Origin: Saccoglossus kowalevskii
Lineage: Eukaryota > Hemichordata > Enteropneusta > Harrimaniidae
Reading direction: 5' to 3'
Assembly (NCBI RefSeq): GCF_000003605.2
Contig: NW_003146288.1
Span: 152,993-185,566, forward strand
Length of the DNA stretch: 32,574 nt
Shown here: one piece after another, positions 24,001-32,313 of the stretch
How positions within the stretch are numbered: the stretch's first letter is position 1
Layout of the letters: the number at the start of each line of letters is the position of its first letter
The notes under the pieces: model-generated
What the model was told of the DNA's origin: nothing
Seen by the model: only the letters and a program-made list of their open reading frames with translations
Databases searched by the model: none
Program-made: the position numbers and the translations under genes

Positions 24001-27000
24001 TTTAACAATGCCACAACCAAGAGTGTCATTGGTGAGATCAGCTGGTATGTCCAGGTGGTCAACAAGAAAAATAGCCAATCAGGATTAAACAATGTCACAA
24101 TAAGTGTTGCCACTGGATGAACCAGCTGGTATGTCCAGGTGGTTCTATCAGAATAACAGCCAATGAAGGTGAAACAGATACTACAACAACTGCTAACCAA
24201 TTAGAATAAACACATTTCTAAATTCAAAGAAAAGTAATTATTTCTGCAGAATCAGCATTGTTATTTTCAGAACAGTATTTCATATGATGTCCCAAAACCC
24301 ATGCACAAAACCAAGTACACTCCATTTCATATTCGCATGATTGTTTTGTTGTGGGAATTTTTAAATTATTTATCAAACTTTCACTCCAGAAGACCCTCAG
24401 CTACACTGAAATTCAAAGAGGATGTTTTTATTGGTTATATAAGGAGTTTGGGTAACATTCATCATCTGAGTCTTAGCGAGTCTCTTTCAATTATTGGTAT
24501 ATATGGGTGGCATTGTATCCGCTAAGACATTGTGATTGGTCAAGTTGTTTTCAATAAATAATTTATAAATATTTTATCAGAAAAACATTCACGCCTTTAT
24601 GAAACTGGGTGTAACAATGATAAATGCATTTACTACTTTCAATATACTTGTATCTTTCAATACTTACTGACTGAAGGTATTCTGGATCGACTTTTCATTA
24701 TGATATCATTTCTATGCGTAAAGAAACTAACGTCCAAATAGTTGGAGTTTGTTCTCGGTACATGGGAGTGATTTGATATCCCTATGGTAGGACCCTTCTT
24801 CTTTGACCTTCGGGATAATATCTTGACCGAAAAAAAGCTGCATTCTGAAAAAAAGAGGAAGGTTTATTTGCAAGATATCTGCGCCAGGTTTGAAGCACCT
24901 TTCTTGGTAAACATTCACGGCTTTGTAAGCCTTCCACACACCTATATGCAAAGTTATGACAAGTGTTACTCCAAACCAAGTGACAATTTGTGTGACTTAA
25001 GACTCACAATTTTTAATCACTAATTGATGATTCTCCATTTTGCATGTTAGTTTGTGTTTACTTACCTCTACTCAATGGATGTGGTGCACTAATCATTTGG
25101 GGTTCACTTTTCCTCGATTTATTCTTCAGTTTGAATTTTTGCAATCCTTGAACACTAACCTCGGCACTTTTCATCCAGTCATTCAAATCTTTCTACAAAC
25201 AAGAAATATCATTGTTTTTGTGACAAGTTGGTTAAACACATGATGAAAGTATAATCTCAAAATTGTCATTAATTTTATCGTTAAAAAGTCATGAAAAAGA
25301 CAATCGTCATAAAACAGACATTTTAACTACACAATTTGAATGCATACATGTTTGAACATGGTGACATTATAAATGTTTTTCTATTTATTTTTCCTCAATT
25401 CCATACAATTTTTTAACAATGACCAGGTGACGATATCAACCAAAACCTCCTAAGTTATTTCCCTTGCACTCTAAAAATAGAAACTTCTGATACATGTGAT
25501 ATGAACAGTTTATCTGTCAGATTCAAATTACAGACATATAGATAGAGGCTCTGGATTCTTTTATTATACAGGCATCAGTGTACATCGCCTCTAACTAAAT
25601 ACGTACAAAACTGCTTTCAAGTCTTGTACAATCAACAGCCAATCAGAACTCATGTTACATGCAGACACTATTAAAGAGACATACTAATTGGACATATTGG
25701 TTGTGCAGACTGAACACAATTGTTGTTCAGATGTGAGATGTTGTATGCTGGCAGCCACATTTGTCGGGGCGAGATGCAAATCATAGGTGTGTTTGTTGAT
25801 TAAGTTTGAATTGTCTAGTTAGACTTCAAAATGTTTTCTATAATTAATATTCAATTCGCTGTATTATTTCTGTTCAGCAATAGCTTTGATGTTTAGTTTA
25901 GATTATTCGTATTCCTATTATATCATACATTGTATTTGACCTATGACGTTATTACCGCGATCAGTGATTGGTTTAAAACCGATCTATCACAACTTGAGTT
26001 TTGTGTCATGTGACTCTTGAGGTCCTCGTGCCATTGTTATCGTTTATTATTTTTACGTTTGTTGTTGTTTCAAGCCGTTGTTGATGTTTCCTTTTCAAAG
26101 TTCAATAAATGTCAATCCTGACATGAGACTTTCCGACTTCGTGAATTGTTCCGACCTATAGAGTACAGTGGCTATACTTCGAGCCAAATCACAGCCACCA
26201 CATTTTAAAAAATCAGATTTTAATCCGGATAAACAGAAATGAGTCAATCCATCATCCCTTGTAGTACTGTAAAATAATTTATTTTAGCTGGAATTAATTT
26301 TCGCTGAAAAGAGTTTTTGCGTGTTTATGGAATTTATTTTCACTGATTTTTGACAAGTTGAATGTAAAATTTAGAAAAAAAAGGTATATTCGTTGTATTT
26401 TATTTTCACTGAATCATTCCTTCAGCGAAAATATCGAAAATTAATTCCAAGCAAAAATAAAGTATTTTACAGTATATTAATCCTTTGTGTGCCTAGGACT
26501 AATTTTAGCACCTTTCACAAAATAAAGCCCACATAATTTTTTGGCATATTCATAAAACCTGTAGCCAATAAATAAATGTCTGCCTGGTAAAACATTAACA
26601 AAGAATTTAAAGAGAAATACACTGTACATATAAATAGACAAAATTTTGCACAAAAATTTTGGCGGGAAAACTGATGGTGTTCAAAAGGTTATATATACAA
26701 TGTAACAACCTCATAGCCTGAAAGGTTGGCATCATGAACCCAAGTACAGAAACACAAAAACCAATGCCGCCATGTTGGACTTGGTCTTCAGCAGAAGCAA
26801 CATAACTACAGTTAGTTGTAGCCCTTCAAACATGACAGATATTTTTGTCTAGGCAGTCTTAAATAAAATATAGTCACATAAACACAACTCCTGAATCCCA
26901 TACAAGTGTCCATTAAAGTACATAAACAACAGCCGTGAACCCCTTTTTGTGACTTTATTCATGTGTTGTATTTATATATTTATGCACAGGTTTTTACTCT

Positions 27001-30000
27001 TCAAAATTAAACAGTCGTTTGCATTCACATACCGGTATATTTTTCCCGATTTATTCAGAAATGTTGTTAGTTGGTATCCTACAGACTGTGATAGCTACAC
27101 TATTGTGCATCAAACTCAGTACTTGGGATGATTTTTGGATTTACAGCAGACTTGGAATGTATCAGGAAATGGTATGATGACAAACAAATATTCAAGTCTC
27201 AGGTCATCGACTGAACATAAATGCATCAAAAAAATTCAACTTTTGTTTACAAAGTTAAAATAAAAACACAATTTCTATGCCAAAAAATTTAAAATGCACA
27301 CATTGACTTTCAAAAGAAAATTGATCTTACACATTTTTTTTTTATTCAGGGCCTAATAAACTGAAAGAAGTTATTTTGAATACAGACAAACAGACAACAT
27401 GAAAGCTCAGTTCATGCCTTCTATCACACAAGGCACCATGAATACAGCGATATATAATCATACCTGATTAAAGATAGGCTTTGGCTGAGTTATTTTGTGG
27501 GGCCAATCAGGCCGGACAACACTTGGCATGTTCTTAAAACCAATGGATGCCAATAAATCATATTTTCTGTTGTTCATGACTTGTGCCCTTCCCATCAGTT
27601 GGCCATTCTTTGTAAATGATACAATGTAGACTTCACCAGAATAATCAAGAATGCATCCTACTATGTCTCCTACAAGACGAAGAAAAAAAAAAACTTCATT
27701 TATTAGACACTATGAACGAATCTTATCCAAAATGGCTGCCGATTAAGTCTTGTTGACAGCAAGAGAGCCACGTAAATTGTTTTTGCCTGGTAGTGTTTTA
27801 TTTTCTATCACCATTATGACCACTGTCCTGATGTTACATAGATCAGCAGAATAAAGAATGTGATGACAATGAAAAAATGAAACATTATTTGGGAGGCACA
27901 AACATGTAGTGTTGCTCTCTCACTCTCAATAAGATCTCAGATAGCAATTGCAAATTGAAAATGAGCACCATATTTTCTTTTAATATTAGAAGTGCATCTG
28001 TAATCAGAGCATGCAACAAACGAAATTTATATAAATTCTACACAGGATCATTAAAATACAAATTGATCATAAATACATCTGTCATTTCATGAGTGCATAT
28101 GCTATGAAATAAATAAACGTAGTACCTGCATACAAAAAATGTGAGGTGACAATCTTCTGAACACCGAAAGCTGTGATGTCATAACCTTAAATTCTGAACA
28201 CCAAAAGCCGTGAGATGACAACCTTCTGAGCACCAAAAGCTGTGAGATGACAACCTTCTGAACACCAAAAGCCGTGAGGTGACAACCTTCTGAACACCAA
28301 AAGCTGTGAGGTCACAACCTTCTGAACACCAAAAGCCGTGAAGTGACAACCTTCTGAACACCAAAAGCTGTGAGGTCACAACCTTCTGAATACCAAAAGC
28401 TGTGAGGTCACACCCTTTTGAACACCAAAAGCTGTGAGGTCACAACCTTCTGAACACCAAAAGCCGTGAAGTGACAACCTTCTGAACACCAAAAGCTGTG
28501 AGGTCACAACCTTCTGAATACCAAAAGCTGTGAGGTCACACCCTTTTGAACACCAAAAGCTGTGAGGTCACAACCTTCTGAACACCAAAAGCTGTGAGGT
28601 CACAACCTTCTGAACACCAAAAGCTGTGAGGTCACAACCTTCTGGACACCAAAAGCTGTGAGGTCACAACCTTCTAAACACCAAAGTCAACTTTTGTAAC
28701 CTTTCCCAAAATAAACCTGCAGAGATTTATTCCATATTTTTTTCAAAAATTTGTTTGATCAATGGGAAATTACATCCATTTAGTCTAAAATTAAGATGAA
28801 AAGATGATGGTGTTCAATGGTGAAATAGATGATGAATTACAAATGTTACAAAACCACAAACAAGTAAACATATTACACCTGACATAAGTACATGTATATT
28901 CATGCTCAATAAATGTCTCGCGGGTTCTTGTGTGATTTCTGTAGATCTGCATTGCATGTTACCTTAAAATAATAGGTGCAAACCCTTGCATATTATCATC
29001 GCCTTTGTCACAAGAATCCTTGAATAAATTAATGTGTTACCTTTATCATACTCTTCTGATTTAAAGTATGCATTCTTGTGTCTTGAACCTCTGTATACGC
29101 CCCCATGGCAATGATATCCCGCTGTCTCTGTTAGGTATCCTGGTAACGTACCGACAGTTTGTCCTGACCTCGTGATACCAATAGCCAATCCACTGTCATA
29201 CCCTATATGCAACACAACACCAATCAAGTGAAATCAAACATTTATTTATTTTTGATGGTTCATAAAAACTCTTTCACACTTTGAATGCCAACCTTTTGCA
29301 CAAAATTCAAAAATATTGATCAAGACCTACAGGCAATGCTACAGGTATCAGGAATTTTCTTGATTTGAGGTTATTTAGTGAAAGTCCCTGACACTTTGTG
29401 TCGTGAATCCTCAAAACCTTTTCACTGAAAATGTGTCTCACACAAAATAAAATTTTTAATGCAAAATAATTTTGTGATTTTCACTGAAAATGTGTCTTGC
29501 ACAAAATTTAAAGTGATTGACAGGATGTTTATTTGGTTCAAAATTAACAGAAATTATTAAAAAAAAAACATCACAGCATGCCAAATATATGGCATATAGA
29601 TTGTAAATGGTTGAATGTGAAGAAAATACAGAAGTTTTCATAAAATACATGGGTCGGGAAAGATGAAAAAATTAGTAATTTAGTCATAACTATAACATTA
29701 AAACACAGTTCTCACCCATTTCAGTGACAGTGACAGTGAAATATGGTCTCTCCGAAGTCATGGCTTCCATACATTGTATCATTGCAGGTTTTATCAAAGG
29801 TTCACTAGGACTGACTGTACCACTGGCCTGAACTGTACCAACTGATGGTGCAAAACAGTACACACCACTCATTTTACCTTCAATCTCAACATCTTCAAAA
29901 TCATGAGGTTTGGACTGATCTGAAAAAAACAAGCCATGCATGGCACAGTCCCCGTTAGTTATCGAATTTAAGATATATAGTTTTGTTTATAGTAATATAG

Positions 30001-31764
30001 ATGGAATATAACCATGTCAGGAATATGATTATGATGATTTTTTAACATTAAAATGATTGACATTTCTATCTGATCATCAAACAAGTACTTGTCCATATTG
30101 AGAGATATTGCTCTGGAACAGTGTTCAAAATCAGCCATTTTGAGTAAATGAATATATCTATAACATGATGTATAACGAATATATAAAATTTGAATATAAT
30201 CAGTCAAAGCATGTCAGAGATATGGCTCTAGAAGCCCAGCCATTAAAACACAATGGCCGCCAGTCAGCCATTTTGAATTTAATCTGAAAAATAAAATGAT
30301 GTGCATCAGGAACCTGTTATGTCTAATGTATGTACCAAGTTTGAACAAAATCCATCCATAAATGCCAGAAATGCTAGATATTCAATGATTTTTTAGCACA
30401 AAAATGGCCACCATTCGGTCATTTTGAATAGGATCGTCAAACCAATACATCTGTATATCTATGACATGATGTATAATGAATATTAAAATTTGAACATAAT
30501 CAGTCAAAACAAGTCAGAGATATGGATCTAGAAGCCCATTCATAAAAACAAAATGGTCGCCAGACAGCCATTTTGAATCTGATCTGAAAAATAAAATGAT
30601 GTGCATCAGGAACCCGTAATGTCTAATGTATGTACCAAGTTTGTACAAAATCCATCCAGAAATGCCAGAAATGCTTGATATTTGATGATTTTTTTAGCAC
30701 AAAAATGGCCACCATTCAGCCATTTTGAATAGGATCGTCAAACCAATATATCTGTCTATCTATGACATGATGTATACCGGTAATGAATATTTAAAATTTG
30801 AACATAATCAGTGAAAGCAAGTCACGAGAACCACATTCATTAAAACAAAATAGCCGCCAGTCAGCCATTTTGAATCTTATCTGAAAAACAAAATTATTTG
30901 CATCAAGGTCCATAATGTCTATACCAAGTTTGAACAAAATCCATCTGTAAACAGCTAAGAAATGCTTGATTTTGATGATTTTTTAAACACAAAAATGGCC
31001 GCCATTCGGCCATCTTGAATAAGATCGTGAAACAAATTGATGTGCATATGGGTGAAGTTTGATTAAGATTGGTCCAGGCATTTCTAAGATACAGGCATTT
31101 CTAAGATACAGGACCGGACGCACGCACGCACGGACAGAAGCACAGACGCACAGACGCACAAGGGTCAAAACACAAGTCCCCGTTTTCGGACTGCGTCAGC
31201 ACGGGGACTAAAAACATAACATAAGAAAACATCTATTTATGAGCATAAAATGGTAATATTGAAAAAACAAAAACAAAGTAAAAATGAAATATGCCACTGA
31301 GGGTGTATAACATTTTATTTAAACTTGTAGTGTATGCTAAAAACCAAACTCTGAATGCTGAACAGCAAAAGCTGTGAGGTCACAATCATCTTAATACCAA
31401 AAACTGTGAGGTCACAACCTTCTGAACACCAAAAGCTGTGAGGTCACAACCTTCTGAACACCAAAAGCTGTGAGGTCACAATCTTCTGAACATCAAAAGC
31501 GATGAGGTCACAATCTTCTGAACACCAAAAGCAGTGAGGTCACAATCTTCTGAACACCAAAAGCGGTGAGGTCACAATCTTCTGAAAAGGCAAGATTTCA
31601 TTAATTCATAAACTATTTGATTTCTGGATACCATCACTTACCAGGCATGTGGAACTCGGGTAGATCGGTGAATGCACCATCGGACTTAGCAGCCACGTCC
31701 TCTATCCATCCGTTGAAGTCACATGACGGGGCAGCAGCTTGCATATTGACACTCACAATGTCAC
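20843..31764 (-). CDS. SPRY-SPRY-TIR protein with C-terminal CaaX box, 12 exons, 5' partial
   Basis: Twelve exons join with consistent phases and no stop: 31764-31642, 29919-29716, 29202-29041, 27669-27464, 25192-25066, 24844-24668, 23663-23466, 23218-23102, 22364-22229, 22095-21821, 21642-21506, 21007-20843. They encode 674 residues from the first whole codon. SPRY 1 spans about residues 56-215 (YFTVTVTEMGYDSGLAIGI, LPGYLTETAGYHCHGGVY, GDIVGCILDY, VSFTKNGQ). SPRY 2 spans about 275-398 (FFSVKIL, NDTIGCGIVYP, VTVYFTVNG). The TIR domain spans about 463-605 (LKVYITCDAERW, CQVIVMCITPQYC, KPILLAVMEKTEWPPAG). The chain ends in SKACTIL. SPRY domains bind proteins; TIR domains self-associate and some cleave NAD+. 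The terminal CTIL predicts geranylgeranylation and membrane anchoring. An immune or cell-death role is inference; I know no named orthologue. The acceptor before the first exon shows that the 5' end is missing. Confidence 0.85.
21506..21642 (-). CDS. SPRY/TIR gene, exon for the TIR end
   Basis: The acceptor is TTTCGTCAG and the donor is GTTAG, a non-consensus +3; it enters in phase 1 and leaves in phase 0. It encodes EMYSDFTWGIEQLEKHLVDV and a charged segment ending in YTDAQ. The W..GI..L pattern fits the last helix of TIR domains. Confidence 0.85.
21821..22095 (-). CDS. SPRY/TIR gene, exon for the TIR core
   Basis: The acceptor is TCACAG and the donor is GTATG; it enters in phase 2 and leaves in phase 1. 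It encodes GLDSYGFNSMLL, CQVIVMCITPQYCNS, KHAPIELKLAKKYNKPILL and EKTEWPPAGNIQ. The Glu in HAPIEL (about residue 535 of the visible chain) is at the position where enzymatic TIR domains keep their catalytic Glu; this alignment was made by eye. Confidence 0.9.
22229..22364 (-). CDS. SPRY/TIR gene, exon for the start of the TIR domain
   Basis: The acceptor is TTTGTTTGCAG and the donor is GTACAT; it enters in phase 1 and leaves in phase 2. A Pro/Ser/Arg-rich linker precedes LKVYITCDAERWNEATYVKA, the first strand and helix of a TIR domain. Confidence 0.88.
22688..22866. mobile_element. Degraded palindromic MITE, copy 2, SPRY/TIR intron
   Basis: The left end TACAGTAAACATATT with TTATTAGCTGG and TTTTCGCTAAA, and the right end GATTTTACAGTA, correspond to the family at 26265-26474. 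The interior is strongly diverged. Confidence 0.4.
23102..23218 (-). CDS. SPRY/TIR gene, linker exon between SPRY 2 and TIR
   Basis: The acceptor is TTATTGCAG and the donor is GTAAGT; both ends are in phase 1. It encodes GDELEINTNFKAPSLPEKD and AWNEKAFEKIKQHK, probably helical and charged. It resembles the first visible exon (31642-31764). Confidence 0.85.
23411..23497 (-). repeat. 29-bp tandem triplicate covering the donor of exon 23466-23663
   Basis: AAACTTGGGTGGTT-type copies start at 23411, 23440 and 23469 (+ strand). On the - strand each is the exon's 3' end; the two downstream copies are followed or preceded by ACGGTGAGTCACT and ATGGTAAGTCACT. The GTGAGT donor ends the exon at 23466. 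A second donor, GTAAGT, would end it at 23437 but reads through an in-frame TAA. Confidence 0.8.
23466..23663 (-). CDS. SPRY/TIR gene, exon for C-terminal half of SPRY 2
   Basis: The acceptor is TTTTCTTGTAG and the donor is GTGAGT; both ends are in phase 1. It encodes HLDIPAGFTNDTIGCGIVYP, VTVYFTVNGSVVFHE and GGLYPTLTTQVYG, a clear SPRY C-terminal half. Its acceptor with the first part of the exon is repeated upstream in an 84-bp array, and its 3' end with the donor is repeated downstream. Of the acceptors, this copy is the only one whose frame continues past residue 20. Confidence 0.88.
23611..24170 (-). repeat. 84-bp tandem array of splice acceptor plus exon start, about seven copies
   Basis: AATGCCAC recurs at 23611, 23696, 23780, 23839 (short unit), 23923, 24007 and 24091 (as AATGTCAC), with a step of 84-85 bp. 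On the - strand each unit is a pyrimidine tract, CTTGTAG, then the start of exon 23466-23663. AG acceptors would put exon starts at 23748, 23807, 23891, 23975 and 24144; the copy near 24060 has lost its AG. Each upstream unit reaches TAA after about 19 codons in the exon's frame. Confidence 0.9.
24668..24844 (-). CDS. SPRY/TIR gene, exon for N-terminal half of SPRY 2
   Basis: The acceptor is CTTTTTTTCAG and the donor is GTAAGT; both ends are in phase 1. The only frame that joins its neighbours is open: ECSFFSVKILSRRSKKKGPT, IGISNHSHVPRT, DVSFFTHRND. It is a divergent, basic first half of SPRY without the usual LPG...GYH motif, so this domain call rests partly on the next exon. Confidence 0.8.
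25066..25192 (-). CDS. SPRY/TIR gene, inter-SPRY linker exon
   Basis: The acceptor is TTGTTTGTAG and the donor is GTAAGT; it enters in phase 0 and leaves in phase 1. It encodes KDLNDWMKSAEVSVQGLQ followed by a Lys/Arg-rich stretch. The W-containing start resembles the linkers after the other SPRY modules. Confidence 0.85.
25193..26264 (-). other. SPRY/TIR intron, part without recognised genes
   Basis: No exon fits here. A CpG-containing stretch at about 25740-26205 has an AATAAA (26104-26109) and could be a retroelement LTR fragment, but its ends and target duplication are not identifiable. Confidence 0.4.
26265..26474. mobile_element. TACTGTAAAAT palindromic MITE, best copy
   Basis: TACTGTAAAATAATTTATTT at the left is inverted at the right as ATTTTACAGTA. 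The inner arms TTTTCGCTGAAAAG and TTCAGCGAAAAT also pair, and the ends are flanked by TA. It is nearly palindromic over about 50 bp at each end. No coding capacity. TA ends suggest the Tc1/mariner type. Confidence 0.75.
26475..27463 (-). other. SPRY/TIR intron, no gene recognised
   Basis: AT-rich intron sequence without a supported exon, array or element. Confidence 0.5.
27464..27669 (-). CDS. SPRY/TIR gene, exon for C-terminal half of SPRY 1
   Basis: The acceptor is GTCTTGTAG and the donor is GTATG; it enters in phase 1 and leaves in phase 0. It encodes GDIVGCILDYSGE, IVSFTKNGQLMG and ASIGFKNMPSVV, matching the end of SPRY domains (GD.IG, F.KNG, strand with bulky residues). Confidence 0.9.
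27670..28145 (-). other. SPRY/TIR intron, low-information part
   Basis: Nothing is recognised apart from an A-rich tract at about 27680-27692 next to the exon at 27464-27669. Confidence 0.5.
28146..28690. repeat. Minisatellite with a 32-bp unit, about 17 copies
   Basis: The unit AGCTGTGAGGTCACAACC followed by TTCTGAACACCAAA steps by exactly 32 bp (for example 28303, 28335, 28367). Two main variants alternate, GCTGTGAGGTCAC and GCCGTGAAGTGAC. It lies in the intron between exons 29041-29202 and 27464-27669. Confidence 0.95.
28691..29040 (-). other. SPRY/TIR intron, remainder after the minisatellite
   Basis: AT-rich, nothing recognised. Confidence 0.5.
29041..29202 (-). CDS. SPRY/TIR gene, exon for the middle of SPRY 1
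   Basis: The acceptor is GCATATAG and the donor is GTAAC, a weaker +5 position than usual; both ends are in phase 1. It encodes YDSGLAIGITRSG and LPGYLTETAGYHCHGGVYRG, the SPRY core pattern (GLAIG, then LPG..., then GYH..GG.Y.GS). Confidence 0.9.
29203..29715 (-). other. SPRY/TIR intron between the first two SPRY 1 exons
   Basis: Contains a pair of similar segments (TTTTCACTGAAAATGTGTCT at about 29419 and 29473). No exon fits. Confidence 0.5.
29716..29919 (-). CDS. SPRY/TIR gene, exon for N-terminal half of SPRY 1
   Basis: The acceptor is T7CAG and the donor is GTGAG; both ends are in phase 1. It encodes DQSKPHDFEDVEIEG, SGVYCFAPSVG and ends in RPYFTVTVTEMG, the typical first conserved strand of SPRY. 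A transposon-like element begins 28 bases upstream of its 3' splice site, so the branch point lies in or beside that element. Confidence 0.88.
29947..31209. mobile_element. Hairpin plus 300-bp tandem-repeat element (Helentron/pearl-like)
   Basis: The right end is a hairpin, AGTCCCCG (31175-31182) against CGGGGACT (31202-31209), followed by AAAAAC. Just inside are CGCACG/CAGACGCA simple repeats (about 31116-31160). About three and a half units of roughly 300 bp follow, each with AAATGGCCGCCAGTCAGCCA, GATGTGCATCAGGAAC and ATGTATGTACCAAGTTTG phrases. The left end repeats AGTCCCCG at 29947-29954. The plan is identical to that at 4134-5282, in the opposite orientation. Helentron-like assignment is inferred. 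Confidence 0.6.
31345..31595. repeat. Second 32-bp minisatellite array, about seven copies
   Basis: It has the same unit and orientation as the array at 28146-28690 (AGCTGTGAGGTCACAACC then TTCTGAACACCAAA), in a different intron of the same gene. Several copies have the variant CACAATCTTCTGAAC. Confidence 0.9.
31642..31764 (-). CDS. SPRY/TIR gene, first visible exon (linker)
   Basis: The acceptor CTTATCAG lies just above 31764 and the donor GTAAG just below 31642. Two leading bases belong to a codon split with an exon that is not identified. It encodes DIVSVN then MQAAAPSCDFNGWIED and a linker. The Met at 31744-31742 has A at -3, but the frame is open above it. The exon resembles the post-SPRY linker exon at 23102-23218 (same phase, D, N and APS at matching positions). 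It therefore probably follows a further SPRY domain upstream. Confidence 0.75.
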
Positions 31765-31880
31765 CTGATAAGCAAACAATTTAGTTTTGAATGTAGTTGG
31801 CAATATTCCGACTGTGTAGCACATTCTGATACTGTGGGTCTTGCATCAATAGCTTACAACAGAATAATATAAATTGTTAA

Positions 31881-32039
31881 AGCGGGGGAGTCGTCACCTA
31901 TGAACGTGTGGGAATTGAGTCCCAAGCAACGATAACAACACACGCTTAAAACTGCAATGGCTCATGAGTAGACGTTTGTTTATAAACAATGACACGCTAT
32001 GGCCATCTGACGTATGCGCAGGTGACGACACCCCCTGCT
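31881..32039. mobile_element. MITE with TTAA target duplication (piggyBac-like)
   Basis: The terminal inverted repeats are AGCGGGGGAGTCGTCACCT at the left and the inverse of AGCAGGGGGTGTCGTCACCT at the right. TTAA flanks both ends (31877-31880 and 32040-32043). The 159-bp body has no coding capacity. A TTAA duplication is the hallmark of piggyBac transposition. Confidence 0.8.
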
Positions 32040-32125
32040 TTAAGATTTTGTGAATTTATCTTTTATGAAATTACAGCAATTAACAGTAAAAATTGATGTG
32101 CATCTGTCATTTAAATATTTTTTTA

Positions 32126-32311
32126 GTACTGTAAAATCTGTATTAGAAACCGCGGCTTCTATTAAAATGGTACAATGCAATAGAGGGAATGCGGCTTCTA
32201 TTAGAGCATCTACACATATGAGAAATGATGAATTTTTGGTTCTCAATTATTCAAAAAGAATGGGTGCGACTTCTATTAGGGATGCGGCTTCTAATACAGA
32301 TTTTACAGTAC
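32126..32311. mobile_element. Palindromic MITE with TA flanks, TACTGTAAAAT-type ends
   Basis: The ends GTACTGTAAAATCTGTATTA and its inverse match over at least 28 bp, continuing into GAARCCGC, with TA at each side (32124-32125 and 32312-32313). Inside, GCGGCTTCTATTA-type motifs recur in both orientations. Its ends share TACTGTAAAAT with the element at 26265-26474. It lies upstream of the first visible exon of the SPRY/TIR gene. Confidence 0.75.
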
Positions 32312-32313
32312 TA

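Noticed and set aside
23477-24120. Repetitive open frames on the + strand encoding GWYVQVVYKKNSQSG-like repeats
   Set aside because: They are the antisense of the 84-bp acceptor array and of a real - strand exon.
25740-26205. Solo LTR of a retrotransposon
   Set aside because: It has an AATAAA and higher CpG than its surroundings, but TG..CA ends and a target duplication could not be defined.
28146-28690. Regular 32-bp repeats as a CRISPR array
   Set aside because: The copies are contiguous with no unique spacers, and the context is a eukaryotic intron.
31742-31744. Met in exon 31642-31764 as the true start of the SPRY/TIR protein
   Set aside because: It has a good Kozak -3 A, but the exon is preceded by a splice acceptor, the frame is open above it, and the exon resembles an internal linker exon; it is left as an alternative only.
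31880-32040. CpG-containing stretch as promoter of the SPRY/TIR gene
   Set aside because: The stretch is exactly bounded by inverted repeats and TTAA duplications, so it is a MITE.
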